64,000 bases of DNA from NCBI GenBank assembly GCA_036677505.1, contig JAVBWK010000003.1, forward strand, positions 103,543 to 167,542, read 5' to 3'. The notes beneath the pieces are model-generated. The model made no database searches. It was given only the letters and a program-made list of their open reading frames with translations, and was not told the DNA's origin. This DNA is from UBA2227 sp036677505 (GTDB lineage: Bacteria; Bacillota_I; Bacilli_A; Erysipelotrichales; Erysipelotrichaceae). Each line of letters starts with the position of its first letter. Position 1 is the stretch's first letter. Shown piece after piece: positions 34,150 to 43,000 of this stretch. A program made the position numbers and the translations under genes.

Positions 34150-34260
34150 CAATATACCCAAGACAGCAACGGCCAAGTCGCTTAATAAGGTTGCCGAGGT
34201 AAAAAAGAACTAAAAATCTTTTTGCCCGTGCTGTAATGGAACGGGCATTTATTTTGTTTG
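34150..34260 (+). promoter_or_regulatory. L10 leader (ribosomal protein autoregulatory RNA)
   Basis: The leader of rplJ has the hallmarks of the Bacillota L10 leader: CCAAGACAGCAACGGC (34158-34173) and GGTTGCCGAGGT (34189-34200) flank the L10(L12)4 site. A later hairpin GCCCGT/ACGGGC (34224-34229/34241-34246) followed by a T-rich stretch can act as terminator. Excess L10-L12 complex should bind the leader and lower expression. Confidence 0.85.
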
Positions 34261-34297
34261 GTATATTGTTACATCGCCACAGGAGGTGAAGAGAGAT

Positions 34298-34795
34298 ATG
34301 AACCAAACGATACTCGATCAGAAGAAGATTGTCGTAGAAGAGATTGCCGGTAAATTCCGTGAATCCCAATCTGCCGTCGTCATCGAATATCGCGGGCTGA
34401 CCGTCGCACAAGTAACCACATTGCGCCGTAAACTTCGTGAAGAGGGCATTGAACTGAAAGTTTATAAAAACTCAATGGCTCAACGCGCTGCCGAAGTCAT
34501 CGGACACAAAGAGCTGGTTGCGGAGCTGGTCGGACCTAACGCAATCGCATTCGGTAAGGATGCTGTCGCGCCAAGCCGTATTCTTTCCGAGTTTGCCATT
34601 AAGAACAAAGCCTTGGTCTTAAAGGGCGGTCTTGTTGAAGGAAGAGTCGTCAACGCTGACATGATCAAAGAATTGGCAAAACTGCCGAACAGAGATGGAA
34701 TGATTTCGATGTTGCTGAGCGTATTCCAAGCGCCGGTACGCAACTTCGCATACGCCATCAAACAAATCGCGGAACAACGCGAAGCTAACCAATAA
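34298..34795 (+). CDS. rplJ: 50S ribosomal protein L10
   Basis: L10 (165 residues) is the base of the L7/L12 stalk. The N-terminal rRNA-binding domain includes SAVVIEYRGLTVAQVTTLRRKLRE, VYKNSMAQRA and GPNAIAFG, and the C-terminal helix carries L12-binding repeats. The ATG at 34298 follows AGGAGGTGA; an in-frame GTG at 34286 lies inside that ribosome site and is rejected. Confidence 0.96.
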   Translation: MNQTILDQKKIVVEEIAGKFRESQSAVVIEYRGLTVAQVTTLRRKLREEGIELKVYKNSMAQRAAEVIGHKELVAELVGPNAIAFGKDAVAPSRILSEFAIKNKALVLKGGLVEGRVVNADMIKELAKLPNRDGMISMLLSVFQAPVRNFAYAIKQIAEQREANQ

Positions 34796-34809
34796 GGAGG
34801 AACATTAAC

Positions 34810-35184
34810 ATGGCAAAATTAACTGCACAAGAAGTCATTTCTTCATTGAAGGAAATGACCATCCTAGAATTAAATGATTTAATCAAAGCAATCGAAGAAG
34901 AGTTCGGTGTAACTGCTGCTGCTCCGACCGCTGTTGCTGCCGGTCCTGTCGTTGAAGCCGGTCCGGTTGAACCGACCGAAGTTACCGTCGTATTAAGAGA
35001 AGTCGGTCCTTCGAAAGTGGGTGTTATCAAGGTCGTTCGCGAATTGACAGGCTTAGGCTTAGTTGAAGCGAAAGGTCTTGTTGACAAAGCACCGGTAAAT
35101 ATCAAAGAAAATGTAAAACCGGAAGAAGCAGAAGAAATGAAGAAGAAATTGATGGAAGCAGGAGCTGTCATCGAAATCAAATAG
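34810..35184 (+). CDS. rplL: 50S ribosomal protein L7/L12
   Basis: L7/L12 (124 residues) recruits translation GTPases to the ribosome. It has the N-terminal dimer domain (VISSLKEMTILELNDLIKAIEEEFGV), an Ala/Pro/Val-rich hinge, and the C-terminal domain with TEVTVVLREVGPSKVGVIKVVRELTGLGLVEAK region and a terminal VIEIK. It follows rplJ by 14 bp with AGGAGG. A weak hairpin TTTGC/GCAAA lies in the 47-bp gap before the next gene. Confidence 0.96.
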   Translation: MAKLTAQEVISSLKEMTILELNDLIKAIEEEFGVTAAAPTAVAAGPVVEAGPVEPTEVTVVLREVGPSKVGVIKVVRELTGLGLVEAKGLVDKAPVNIKENVKPEEAEEMKKKLMEAGAVIEIK

Positions 35185-35231
35185 TTTCAGCCACCATCCT
35201 TTGCGTTTAAGCAAAACACGGAGGTGATGCT

Positions 35232-35825
35232 GTGAGTCATTATTATTCAGAGAATCAAGATGTCCAACATAGCCGGAAAGAAGTGACTTTCCGGCTTTTG
35301 GGCGTCTCGATTAATCTGATCACAGACTCCGGCATTTTTTCTAAGGATCATCTCGATCCCGGAAGCGAACTGTTACTGGAAAATATTGTAAAAAAACCGA
35401 ATATTGAAACGTTCTGCGATGTCGGCTGCGGATATGGTGCCATTGGGATCTCAATAAAGAAAATTTTTCCCCAGTGTATAGTCACGATGTTTGATATCAA
35501 TGAACGTGCTGTCGAAACAGCCAAAGAAAACTGCAATCGAAATAATGTTCAATGCGACGTGATTCAGTCGGATGGGTATGCGAAAATCAACAGTTCGTTT
35601 GATATGATTGCGATCAATCCGCCAATCCGGGCAGGCAAAACCGTCATTTACCGTCTGTTTGAAGAATCATTCGATCACCTCAATCCCGAGGGTACGTTGC
35701 TGATTGTGATACGGAAACAGCACGGAGCTCAAAGCGCACAAGCAAAACTTACTGAACTTTTCGGTAATTGCGAGATGGTTGACCGGTCAAAAGGGTATTG
35801 GATCCTTCAATCAAATAAACATTGA
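35232..35825 (+). CDS. RsmC-like class I rRNA methyltransferase
   Basis: A 197-residue protein starting at GTG, with the AdoMet motif CDVGCGYGAIG (motif I) and the N6/N2 base methylase motif NPPIRAGK. It corresponds to ybxB, found in the same place between rplL and rpoB in B. subtilis and annotated as an RsmC-like 16S rRNA guanine-N2 methyltransferase. The short length means that only the catalytic half of E. coli RsmC is present. It probably shares the rplJL transcript. Confidence 0.88.
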   Translation: MSHYYSENQDVQHSRKEVTFRLLGVSINLITDSGIFSKDHLDPGSELLLENIVKKPNIETFCDVGCGYGAIGISIKKIFPQCIVTMFDINERAVETAKENCNRNNVQCDVIQSDGYAKINSSFDMIAINPPIRAGKTVIYRLFEESFDHLNPEGTLLIVIRKQHGAQSAQAKLTELFGNCEMVDRSKGYWILQSNKH

Positions 35826-35850
35826 CAAATTGACAAACGTTTGATATTAT
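35822..35850 (+). promoter_or_regulatory. Promoter for rpoBC with duplicated -35 box
   Basis: TTGACA occurs at 35822-35827 and again at 35830-35835, within an 8-bp direct repeat. The first pairs with TATTAT (35845-35850) at 17 bp. TATAAT at 35848-35853 is also near but at poor spacing from either -35 box. Confidence 0.75.
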
Positions 35851-35883
35851 AATAAATTGCATAATAATAAAATTTTAAGATGG

Positions 35884-35911
35884 GGTATAATGCCTTTTTT
35901 GGCGTTATGCC
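35884..35911 (+). promoter_or_regulatory. Leader hairpin before rpoB
   Basis: An 11-bp stem GGTATAATGCC/GGCGTTATGCC (with G-U pairs) closes a loop of six T. No T run follows it, so it is not a classical terminator. It ends about 20 bp before the rpoB start and near its ribosome site, where it may affect translation, RNA processing or autoregulation. Confidence 0.6.
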
Positions 35912-35931
35912 GATAAGAAAGGATGGCGTGC

Positions 35932-38900
35932 ATGGAAAAAAATCAATCTTATCGCTTAGTTCAGATGGGTAAAAAAGCATTTCGCAGAGATTATTCTAAG
36001 GTTTCAGGAGAGTTGGATCTTCCGAATCTGGTCGAAATTCAAACAGACTCATTCAAATGGTTTCAACAAGAAGGAATCAGAGAGGTCTTTGAAGAGATTT
36101 ACCCAATCGTAAACTATAGCGAGAACATTCGATTGAAATTTGTGGATTATGATTTTGGAACGCCAAAGTACTCAGTCAACGAATGCAAAGTACGTGAAGC
36201 CAATTATGCGGCTCCGCTGAAAGCAAGAATGGAATTGGAAATCGACGATCCCAATACAGGGGAACGCATCATCAAACACGAAGATGTATTCTTGGGTGAT
36301 TTCCCGCTGATGACAGATTCGGGAACCTTCATTATCAATGGAGCCGAACGGGTCATCGTTTCCCAAATCGTTCGTTCACCGGGTGCCTATTACGAAATTG
36401 GTACAGAAGAAAAAACAGGTAAAGAAATTTTCCAATCCGAGCTGATCCCCAGCCGCGGAACCTGGTTAGAATATATGACTGATGCCAAGAAACAGGCATT
36501 GGGACGCATCGTTAATATGCGTGTGGATCGTAAACGCAAGATATTGTCAACGATCCTGTTTAAGGCGGTCGGAATGTCGCTAAATCTTGAAAAAGGTGAA
36601 GATGCATTTGATACTTCATCCTTTAAGACATTCTTAAAGGCCATCGACCTGCCCGTCTATGAAGAAATCGAAGTTGTCAATGAGCAACGCGAATTCTTGA
36701 ATTTATACTTATTATTATATGCGGCATTCTTCGGAAACTATGAAGAACTGGCCAACACTTTGGTAGCCGATAAAGTCAAAACGACCAGTGAAGCTTTATT
36801 ATCTATTTATGAGAACCAACGTTCGGACGAAGTGCCGACGATTGAAGGATCCATAAACTTAATGAATGCCAAGTTCTTCGATCATCGCCGTTATGATTTG
36901 ACCAAATCCGGCCGATACAAAATCGGTAAAAAACTGTCAGTAGCCAGCCGTGTGGAAAATGCCCGATTGGCTGACGATGTTTACTCGCCGAATCAGGAAG
37001 TCATCTTGAACTCCGGCACATTGATCGGACGTCATGAACGCAACACTCTGAGAAGTGAACTGGCCAAAGGTATGCACATGACAGCCTTGCCTTTCAACCA
37101 TTTGTTCACACATCCGGATATCGTAGTCAAACCAACTTCCTATAAGCATGCATTGGTGGGCCGCGTATTGGCTAAATCCATCGAAACAGACAACGTTTCG
37201 TTGACACGCGGAACCATCCTGACCTTAAAAGATGTCACATTATTGGCAAGTGAAGTCAGTGAAGTGGCAATTTACGGTGATATCATTGCCCGTCCGGCGA
37301 AATTGAATGCGAAAAACGTTTCAAGCGTTCTTAACTACGGACAACGCCTGTTTAAACTATGCCGTCTGACAGTCGAAGATGGAGATTTCAAAGTCAATGG
37401 TGAAATCATTGCACCGCGCTATGTGATCGATGAACACATTCACGATCTGACATCCTCAGCAGAAGACAAACTGATCCACGCAGTCAACCACGGAACAGAA
37501 ATCACAGCATGGCTGGTAGGTGCGGCGGTTCAAGAATTAAGCGTTCGTGTTGATGCTACTGATGAGCAGGCCATTCGCCTGATCGGCATCGACCCTTACA
37601 GTACTGCGAAGACCGTGACCATCTCCGATATGTATGCCTCCTACTCATATTTGTTAAACATGATGGATGGCATCGGTGATGTCGATGACATCGACCAATT
37701 GGGCAACCGTCGTATCCGTACGGTCGGAGAACTTATTCAGAATCAATTCAGAATCGGTTTATCGCGCATGGAAAGAGTCGTTAAGGAAAGAATGTCTATT
37801 TCCGAAACCTCCAACCTGACACCGAAAAACCTGACCAATATCCGTCCGCTGACGGCAGCGATCAAAGAGTTCTTCTCGTCTTCGCAGCTGTCACAGTTTA
37901 TGGACCAGACCAATCCGTTGGCCGAACTGACCAACAAACGCCGCATATCCGCATTAGGTCCGGGCGGTCTGACTCGTGAACGTGCCGGCTATGAAGTCCG
38001 TGACGTTCACTCGTCTCACTATGGCCGTATCTGTCCGATCGAAACTCCGGAAGGACCAAACATCGGATTGATCTCCAACCTGACCTCGTATGGCCGTGTC
38101 AATCAGTATGGTTTTATTCAGACTCCATATCGTACCGTTGAAAAAGACGGTCACGTCACCGAAGAAGTTATTTACCTGTCATCGGATGATGAACTGGATT
38201 ATGTCATTGCTCAGGCCAATGAAGTCGTTGACGGCAAACTAGCCAACGATCAAGTTGTTGTTCGCCATAAAGGTGAAAACGTTTTGGAAAAAGCGTCACT
38301 GGTCGAACTTGCGGACGTATCTCCCAAGCAGATCGTCTCGGTTGCTACGGCCTGTATCCCGTTTTTGGAAAATGACGATGCTTCCCGTGCCTTGATGGGC
38401 GCAAATATGCAGCGTCAGGCTATCCCGCTGTTAAAACCCAACTCCCCGTATGTCGGAACCGGTATCGAATACCGCGTTGCCAAGGACTCGGGCAGTGCTT
38501 TGATATCCGCCAACTCCGGTCTTGTAACGTATGTTGACGGAAATAAAATCGTTGTCACCGGCGATACCGGCGCCCAAGTCTACCAATTGCAAAAGTTCCG
38601 CCGTTCTAATCAAGGGACCTGTATCAATCAAAAGCCGATCGTTAAAAAAGGCGAGTACGTTGAAACCGGGGATATCCTGGCGGATGGACCGGCGATGCAA
38701 AACGGTGAGCTGGCTTTAGGTCAGAATGTAACAATCGCATTTATGACTTGGTATGGTTATAACTATGAAGATGCCATCATCATGTCCGAGCGATTGGTAA
38801 AAGAGGATGTTTATACATCGATTCATATTGAAGAATATGATATCGAAGTCCGCGATACGAAGTTAGGACCGGAAGAAATCACTCGCGACATTCCCAACGT

Positions 38901-40053
38901 TTCCGAAAATGCCTGCCGTCATCTCGATGCGCGCGGGATCGTCATGGTCGGTGCGGAAGTTAAAGAAGGCGACATTCTGGTCGGGAAAGTCACTCCGAAA
39001 GGTCAAAGCGAAATTTCACCGGAAGAAAAATTACTGTTAGCGATTTTTGGGGAGAAGTCCCGCGAAGTTCGTGACAACTCTTTGAAGGTTCCTCACGGCG
39101 GCAGCGGTATCGTTCAATCGGTCCGTATCTTCCGTCGCGAAGAAGGTCATGAGTTGCCTCCGGGCGTCAACGAAGTCGTAAAGGTATATATCGTTCAAAA
39201 ACGTAAGATTTCTGAAGGTGATAAAATGGCTGGCCGTCACGGTAATAAAGGGGTCATTTCCAAGATCCTGCCGGTCGAAGATATGCCGTTTTTACCGGAT
39301 GGCACGCAAGTCGATATCATGTTGAATCCCTTCGGCGTTCCTTCTCGTATGAATATCGGACAGGTTCTCGAAATTCATTTGGGTATGGCCGCCAAGAAAC
39401 TGGGTGTCAAATTTGCGACTCCGGTCTTCGACGGTATCAATAATGATGAACTCAAAGCCATCATGGAAGAAGCGCAAGTCAATCCGGATGGTAAAACCGT
39501 TCTGTTTGACGGCCGTACCGGTGAAGCGTTCGATGAACGCATCGCCGTCGGCGTCATGTATATGATTAAGCTGGCGCACATGGTTGATGACAAGCTCCAT
39601 GCCCGTGCAACCGGTCCGTACTCGCTGGTCACTCAACAGCCGTTGGGTGGTAAGGCGCAAAACGGCGGTCAGCGTTTCGGTGAAATGGAAGTCTGGGCAT
39701 TGGAAGCTTATGGTGCTGCCCATGCATTGCAAGAAATTCTGACCATCAAGTCAGATGATATCGTCGGTCGTACGAAAACGTACGAAGCGATCATTAAGGG
39801 CAAAAACATTCCGGAACCGGGTGTACCAGAGTCCTTCCGCGTATTGAAACATGAACTTCAGGCATTGGCTATCGATGTCAAGCTCTTGGATGAAATGGGT
39901 TCGGAAATCGATATGAAGAAGATCGAAGCAGAAGATCTGACGCAGTTGGCTGTATTGGAATCCACGGATTTAGGCTTTGAATCTTCATTGTCATTTGATG
40001 ATGAAGATATCGCAGAAGCCGCAATCGTCGGATTTGATGAATATGATGTTTAA
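35932..40053 (+). CDS. rpoB: RNA polymerase beta subunit, long form with Asn at the rifampicin-site His
   Basis: RpoB of 1373 residues, about 180 longer than that of B. subtilis (1193). The extra length lies before the rifampicin pocket, mainly between RYKIGKKL (328-335) and DDIDQLGNRR (585-594) plus a stretch before residue 320. The pocket reads SQFMDQTNPLAELTNKRRIS; compared with B. subtilis, the clear change is Asn668 for the His equivalent to E. coli His526. The rest of the core is normal, including GPGGLTRERAG, PIETPEGPNIGLI, NYEDAI, KISEGDKMAGRHGNKG and GGKAQNGGQRFGEMEVWALEAYG. The ATG at 35932 is chosen over one at 35923 that overlaps AAGAAAGGA. rpoC follows after 14 bp. Confidence 0.97.
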   Translation: MEKNQSYRLVQMGKKAFRRDYSKVSGELDLPNLVEIQTDSFKWFQQEGIREVFEEIYPIVNYSENIRLKFVDYDFGTPKYSVNECKVREANYAAPLKARMELEIDDPNTGERIIKHEDVFLGDFPLMTDSGTFIINGAERVIVSQIVRSPGAYYEIGTEEKTGKEIFQSELIPSRGTWLEYMTDAKKQALGRIVNMRVDRKRKILSTILFKAVGMSLNLEKGEDAFDTSSFKTFLKAIDLPVYEEIEVVNEQREFLNLYLLLYAAFFGNYEELANTLVADKVKTTSEALLSIYENQRSDEVPTIEGSINLMNAKFFDHRRYDLTKSGRYKIGKKLSVASRVENARLADDVYSPNQEVILNSGTLIGRHERNTLRSELAKGMHMTALPFNHLFTHPDIVVKPTSYKHALVGRVLAKSIETDNVSLTRGTILTLKDVTLLASEVSEVAIYGDIIARPAKLNAKNVSSVLNYGQRLFKLCRLTVEDGDFKVNGEIIAPRYVIDEHIHDLTSSAEDKLIHAVNHGTEITAWLVGAAVQELSVRVDATDEQAIRLIGIDPYSTAKTVTISDMYASYSYLLNMMDGIGDVDDIDQLGNRRIRTVGELIQNQFRIGLSRMERVVKERMSISETSNLTPKNLTNIRPLTAAIKEFFSSSQLSQFMDQTNPLAELTNKRRISALGPGGLTRERAGYEVRDVHSSHYGRICPIETPEGPNIGLISNLTSYGRVNQYGFIQTPYRTVEKDGHVTEEVIYLSSDDELDYVIAQANEVVDGKLANDQVVVRHKGENVLEKASLVELADVSPKQIVSVATACIPFLENDDASRALMGANMQRQAIPLLKPNSPYVGTGIEYRVAKDSGSALISANSGLVTYVDGNKIVVTGDTGAQVYQLQKFRRSNQGTCINQKPIVKKGEYVETGDILADGPAMQNGELALGQNVTIAFMTWYGYNYEDAIIMSERLVKEDVYTSIHIEEYDIEVRDTKLGPEEITRDIPNVSENACRHLDARGIVMVGAEVKEGDILVGKVTPKGQSEISPEEKLLLAIFGEKSREVRDNSLKVPHGGSGIVQSVRIFRREEGHELPPGVNEVVKVYIVQKRKISEGDKMAGRHGNKGVISKILPVEDMPFLPDGTQVDIMLNPFGVPSRMNIGQVLEIHLGMAAKKLGVKFATPVFDGINNDELKAIMEEAQVNPDGKTVLFDGRTGEAFDERIAVGVMYMIKLAHMVDDKLHARATGPYSLVTQQPLGGKAQNGGQRFGEMEVWALEAYGAAHALQEILTIKSDDIVGRTKTYEAIIKGKNIPEPGVPESFRVLKHELQALAIDVKLLDEMGSEIDMKKIEAEDLTQLAVLESTDLGFESSLSFDDEDIAEAAIVGFDEYDV

Positions 40054-40067
40054 AGGAGGCCTGAAAA

Positions 40068-43000
40068 ATGAGTATTAACAATTTTGCCTCGATCCAAATC
40101 GGTTTGGCTTCACCCCAACGCATCCGTGACTGGTCGTTTGGGGAAGTCAAGAAACCGGAAACCATCAACTACCGCTCTCAAAAACCGGAACGTGATGGTC
40201 TGTTCTGTGAAAAGATTTTCGGTCCGTCGAAAGACTGGGAATGCTATTGCGGAAAGTATAAGAAAGTACGTTATAAAGGCGTCGTCTGTGACCGTTGCGG
40301 TGTGGAAATCACCAAGTCAAGCGTGCGTCGCGAACGGATGGGTCATATCGAGCTGGCCGCACCCGTCGCACACATCTGGTATTTGCGCGGTATTCCTTCA
40401 CGGATGTCGCTGTTATTGAATATTACGCCCAAGGCGCTGGAAGAAGTCGTATACTTCGTATCTTGGGTAGTTACCGATCCGATGGACACTCCGTTGGATT
40501 ACAAACAAGTCATTTCCGAACGTGAGTTCCGTGAATATTCGGCGATGTACGGTCCGGGAGCTTTCATTGCCCAAACCGGTGCAGAAGCGGTCAAAACGAT
40601 GTTGGAAAAGGTAGATCTCGAAGCTGAGTATGCTATGGTTCAACATGAACTGAGTGATGCTCAGGGGGATAAGCGCAAGAAACTGATCAAGCGATTGGAA
40701 ACGATCGAAGCTTTCCGTCACTCGGATAACAAACCGGCATGGATGGTTCTCTCGGTTTTGCCGGTTATCCCACCGGATCTTCGTCCGATGTTACAGCTGG
40801 ACGGCGGGCGCTTTGCGACCAGTGACTTAAACGATTTGTATCGTCGCGTCATTACCCGTAACAACCGCCTGCGCAAACTGCTTGAGTTGGGAACTCCGGC
40901 AATCATCGTTCAAAATGAGAAGCGGATGTTGCAGGAAGCCGTTGATGCTCTGATTGATAACGGCCGTCGCAGTAAACCGATTACCGGTGCCGGCGGACGG
41001 GCATTGAAATCCCTGTCTCACAGTTTGAAGGGAAAACAAGGGCGCTTCCGTCAGAATTTATTAGGTAAGCGTGTTGATTTCTCCGGTCGTTCCGTTATTG
41101 CGGTCGGTCCGGATTTGAAAATGTTTGAATGCGGCATTCCGCGCGAAATGGCTATCCAGCTGTTTAAGCCGTTTGTCATCAATGAAATTGTCAGCCGCGG
41201 GATTGCGGGTAATCCGAAGACAGCTGAAAAGCTGATTGACCGTCAGGATTCGCGTGCTTGGGATATTGTTGAAGATGTCATCAGTCACCATCCGGTCCTT
41301 CTCAACCGTGCCCCGACGCTGCACCGATTGGGGATTCAAGCTTTCTTCCCGAAACTGGTTGAAGGAAGAGCCATCCGTCTGCATCCGCTGGTTACTCCGG
41401 CGTTCAACGCTGACTTCGATGGTGACCAAATGGCGGTACACGTTCCTCTTTCAGAGGAGGCGCGTGCCGAAGCTGAAATCCTGATGTTGGGTTCCAATAA
41501 TATCTTGGGTCCGAAAGACGGGAAACCAATCGTAACGCCTTCTCAGGACATGGTCTTGGGTAACTTCTATCTGAACATGGAAGAAAAGGCTGAGGAATTT
41601 TATAAAAAGGCCGAATTGCTTGAACTGCTCGGTGATCAGGAGACCGCTGATTTGTGGAGAGGTTATGGCAATAATGAAGGCCGTGTGTTTAAGAGCCGCA
41701 ATGAAGCTTTGATGGCTTATGAAAACCGTCAGATTCATCTGCATACCCGCATTGCCGTAAGAGCGTCTTCTTTAAACAAAGATACCTTTACGGAAGAACA
41801 AAATAAGATGTACTTGGTTACGACTGCCGGAAAACTGATTTTCAATGAAATGTTCCCGGCGGACTTCCCTTATATCAATGAAGTCTCAACCGCTAACTTC
41901 GTTGCAACTCCGGATAAGTACTTTATCGCGCAGGGAGCCAATGTCAAGCAGGTGATTGCGGATATGGACAATGCCAAGGATTTCAAGAAGAAGGATTTGG
42001 GATTGATTATCACTGAAGTGTTCAATCGTTATTCTACGAAGAAAACTTCGGAGATCTTAGATAAAATCAAGGATTTAGGATTTAAATATTCAACCATCGC
42101 CGGTATGACCGTTTCATTAGCTGATATCAACGTTGCACCAAACAAGCAAAAATATGTTGAGTATGGTAAAGAAAAAGCTGCCGAGCTGATGAGACTCTAT
42201 AAACGCGGCCGTCTGACGGCGCGTGAATGGGAACGTCACCTGACTCAGTTGTGGGATAACGTGAAACTTCAGATCGGTGATGAGCTGATGGAAAACCTTC
42301 CGCGTAAAAACCCGATCAACATGATGGCGATCTCAGGTGCCCGCGGTAACCGCTCGCACTTTACACAGCTGGCCGGTATGCGCGGATTGATGGCGAAACC
42401 GACTCAGTCAAAATCGAAAAAAGAGTACACGGCGAGCATTATCGAGGTTCCGATCTACTCTTCGTTCCGCGAAGGTCTGAACGTGTCTGAGTTCTTTATC
42501 TCGACCCACGGGGTTCGTAAAGGGTTGACGGACACGGCATTAAAAACAGCGGAATCCGGATATCTGACCCGTCGTCTGGTTGATGTCGCTCAGGATGTTA
42601 TCATTAACGAAGAGGATTGCGGTACCGATCGCGGCTACTTAGTCGAGGAAATCGTTGATCGTAAGACCAACTCGGTGATCGAAGGATTGTATGATCGTTT
42701 GGTCGGCCGTTATTCGAAAGAAACGGTCATCGATCCGGTTACAAAAGAAGTATTGATTGAAGAAGATGAGTTTATCAATGAAGCGACCGCACGACGGATC
42801 GTTGCTGCCGGTATCGGCAGAATGCATATTCGCAATGTATTTACTTGCGATTCGACGTATGGTATTTGTAAGCGTTGTTACGGTCGCAACATGGCTACCG
42901 GGAAAATCGTTGAAGTAGGCGAGGCTGTGGGAATCATGGCTGCTCAGTCCATTGGGGAACCGGGCACTCAGCTGACGATGCGCACCTTCCATACCGGTGG

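Noticed and set aside
34286..34300. Upstream GTG start for rplJ (and similar upstream starts for rplK, uvrA, hprK, secY, gap, rpsL)
   Set aside because: These codons fall in or next to the ribosome-binding sites, overlap promoters or add non-family residues; the starts used have standard spacing and normal N-termini.
35185..35231. Terminator between rplL and the methyltransferase gene
   Set aside because: The TTTGC/GCAAA stem is short and has no T run; at most a weak attenuator.
35232..35825. Methyltransferase between rplL and rpoB as an unusual insertion
   Set aside because: The same gene (ybxB) is found in this place in B. subtilis, so the arrangement is ordinary.
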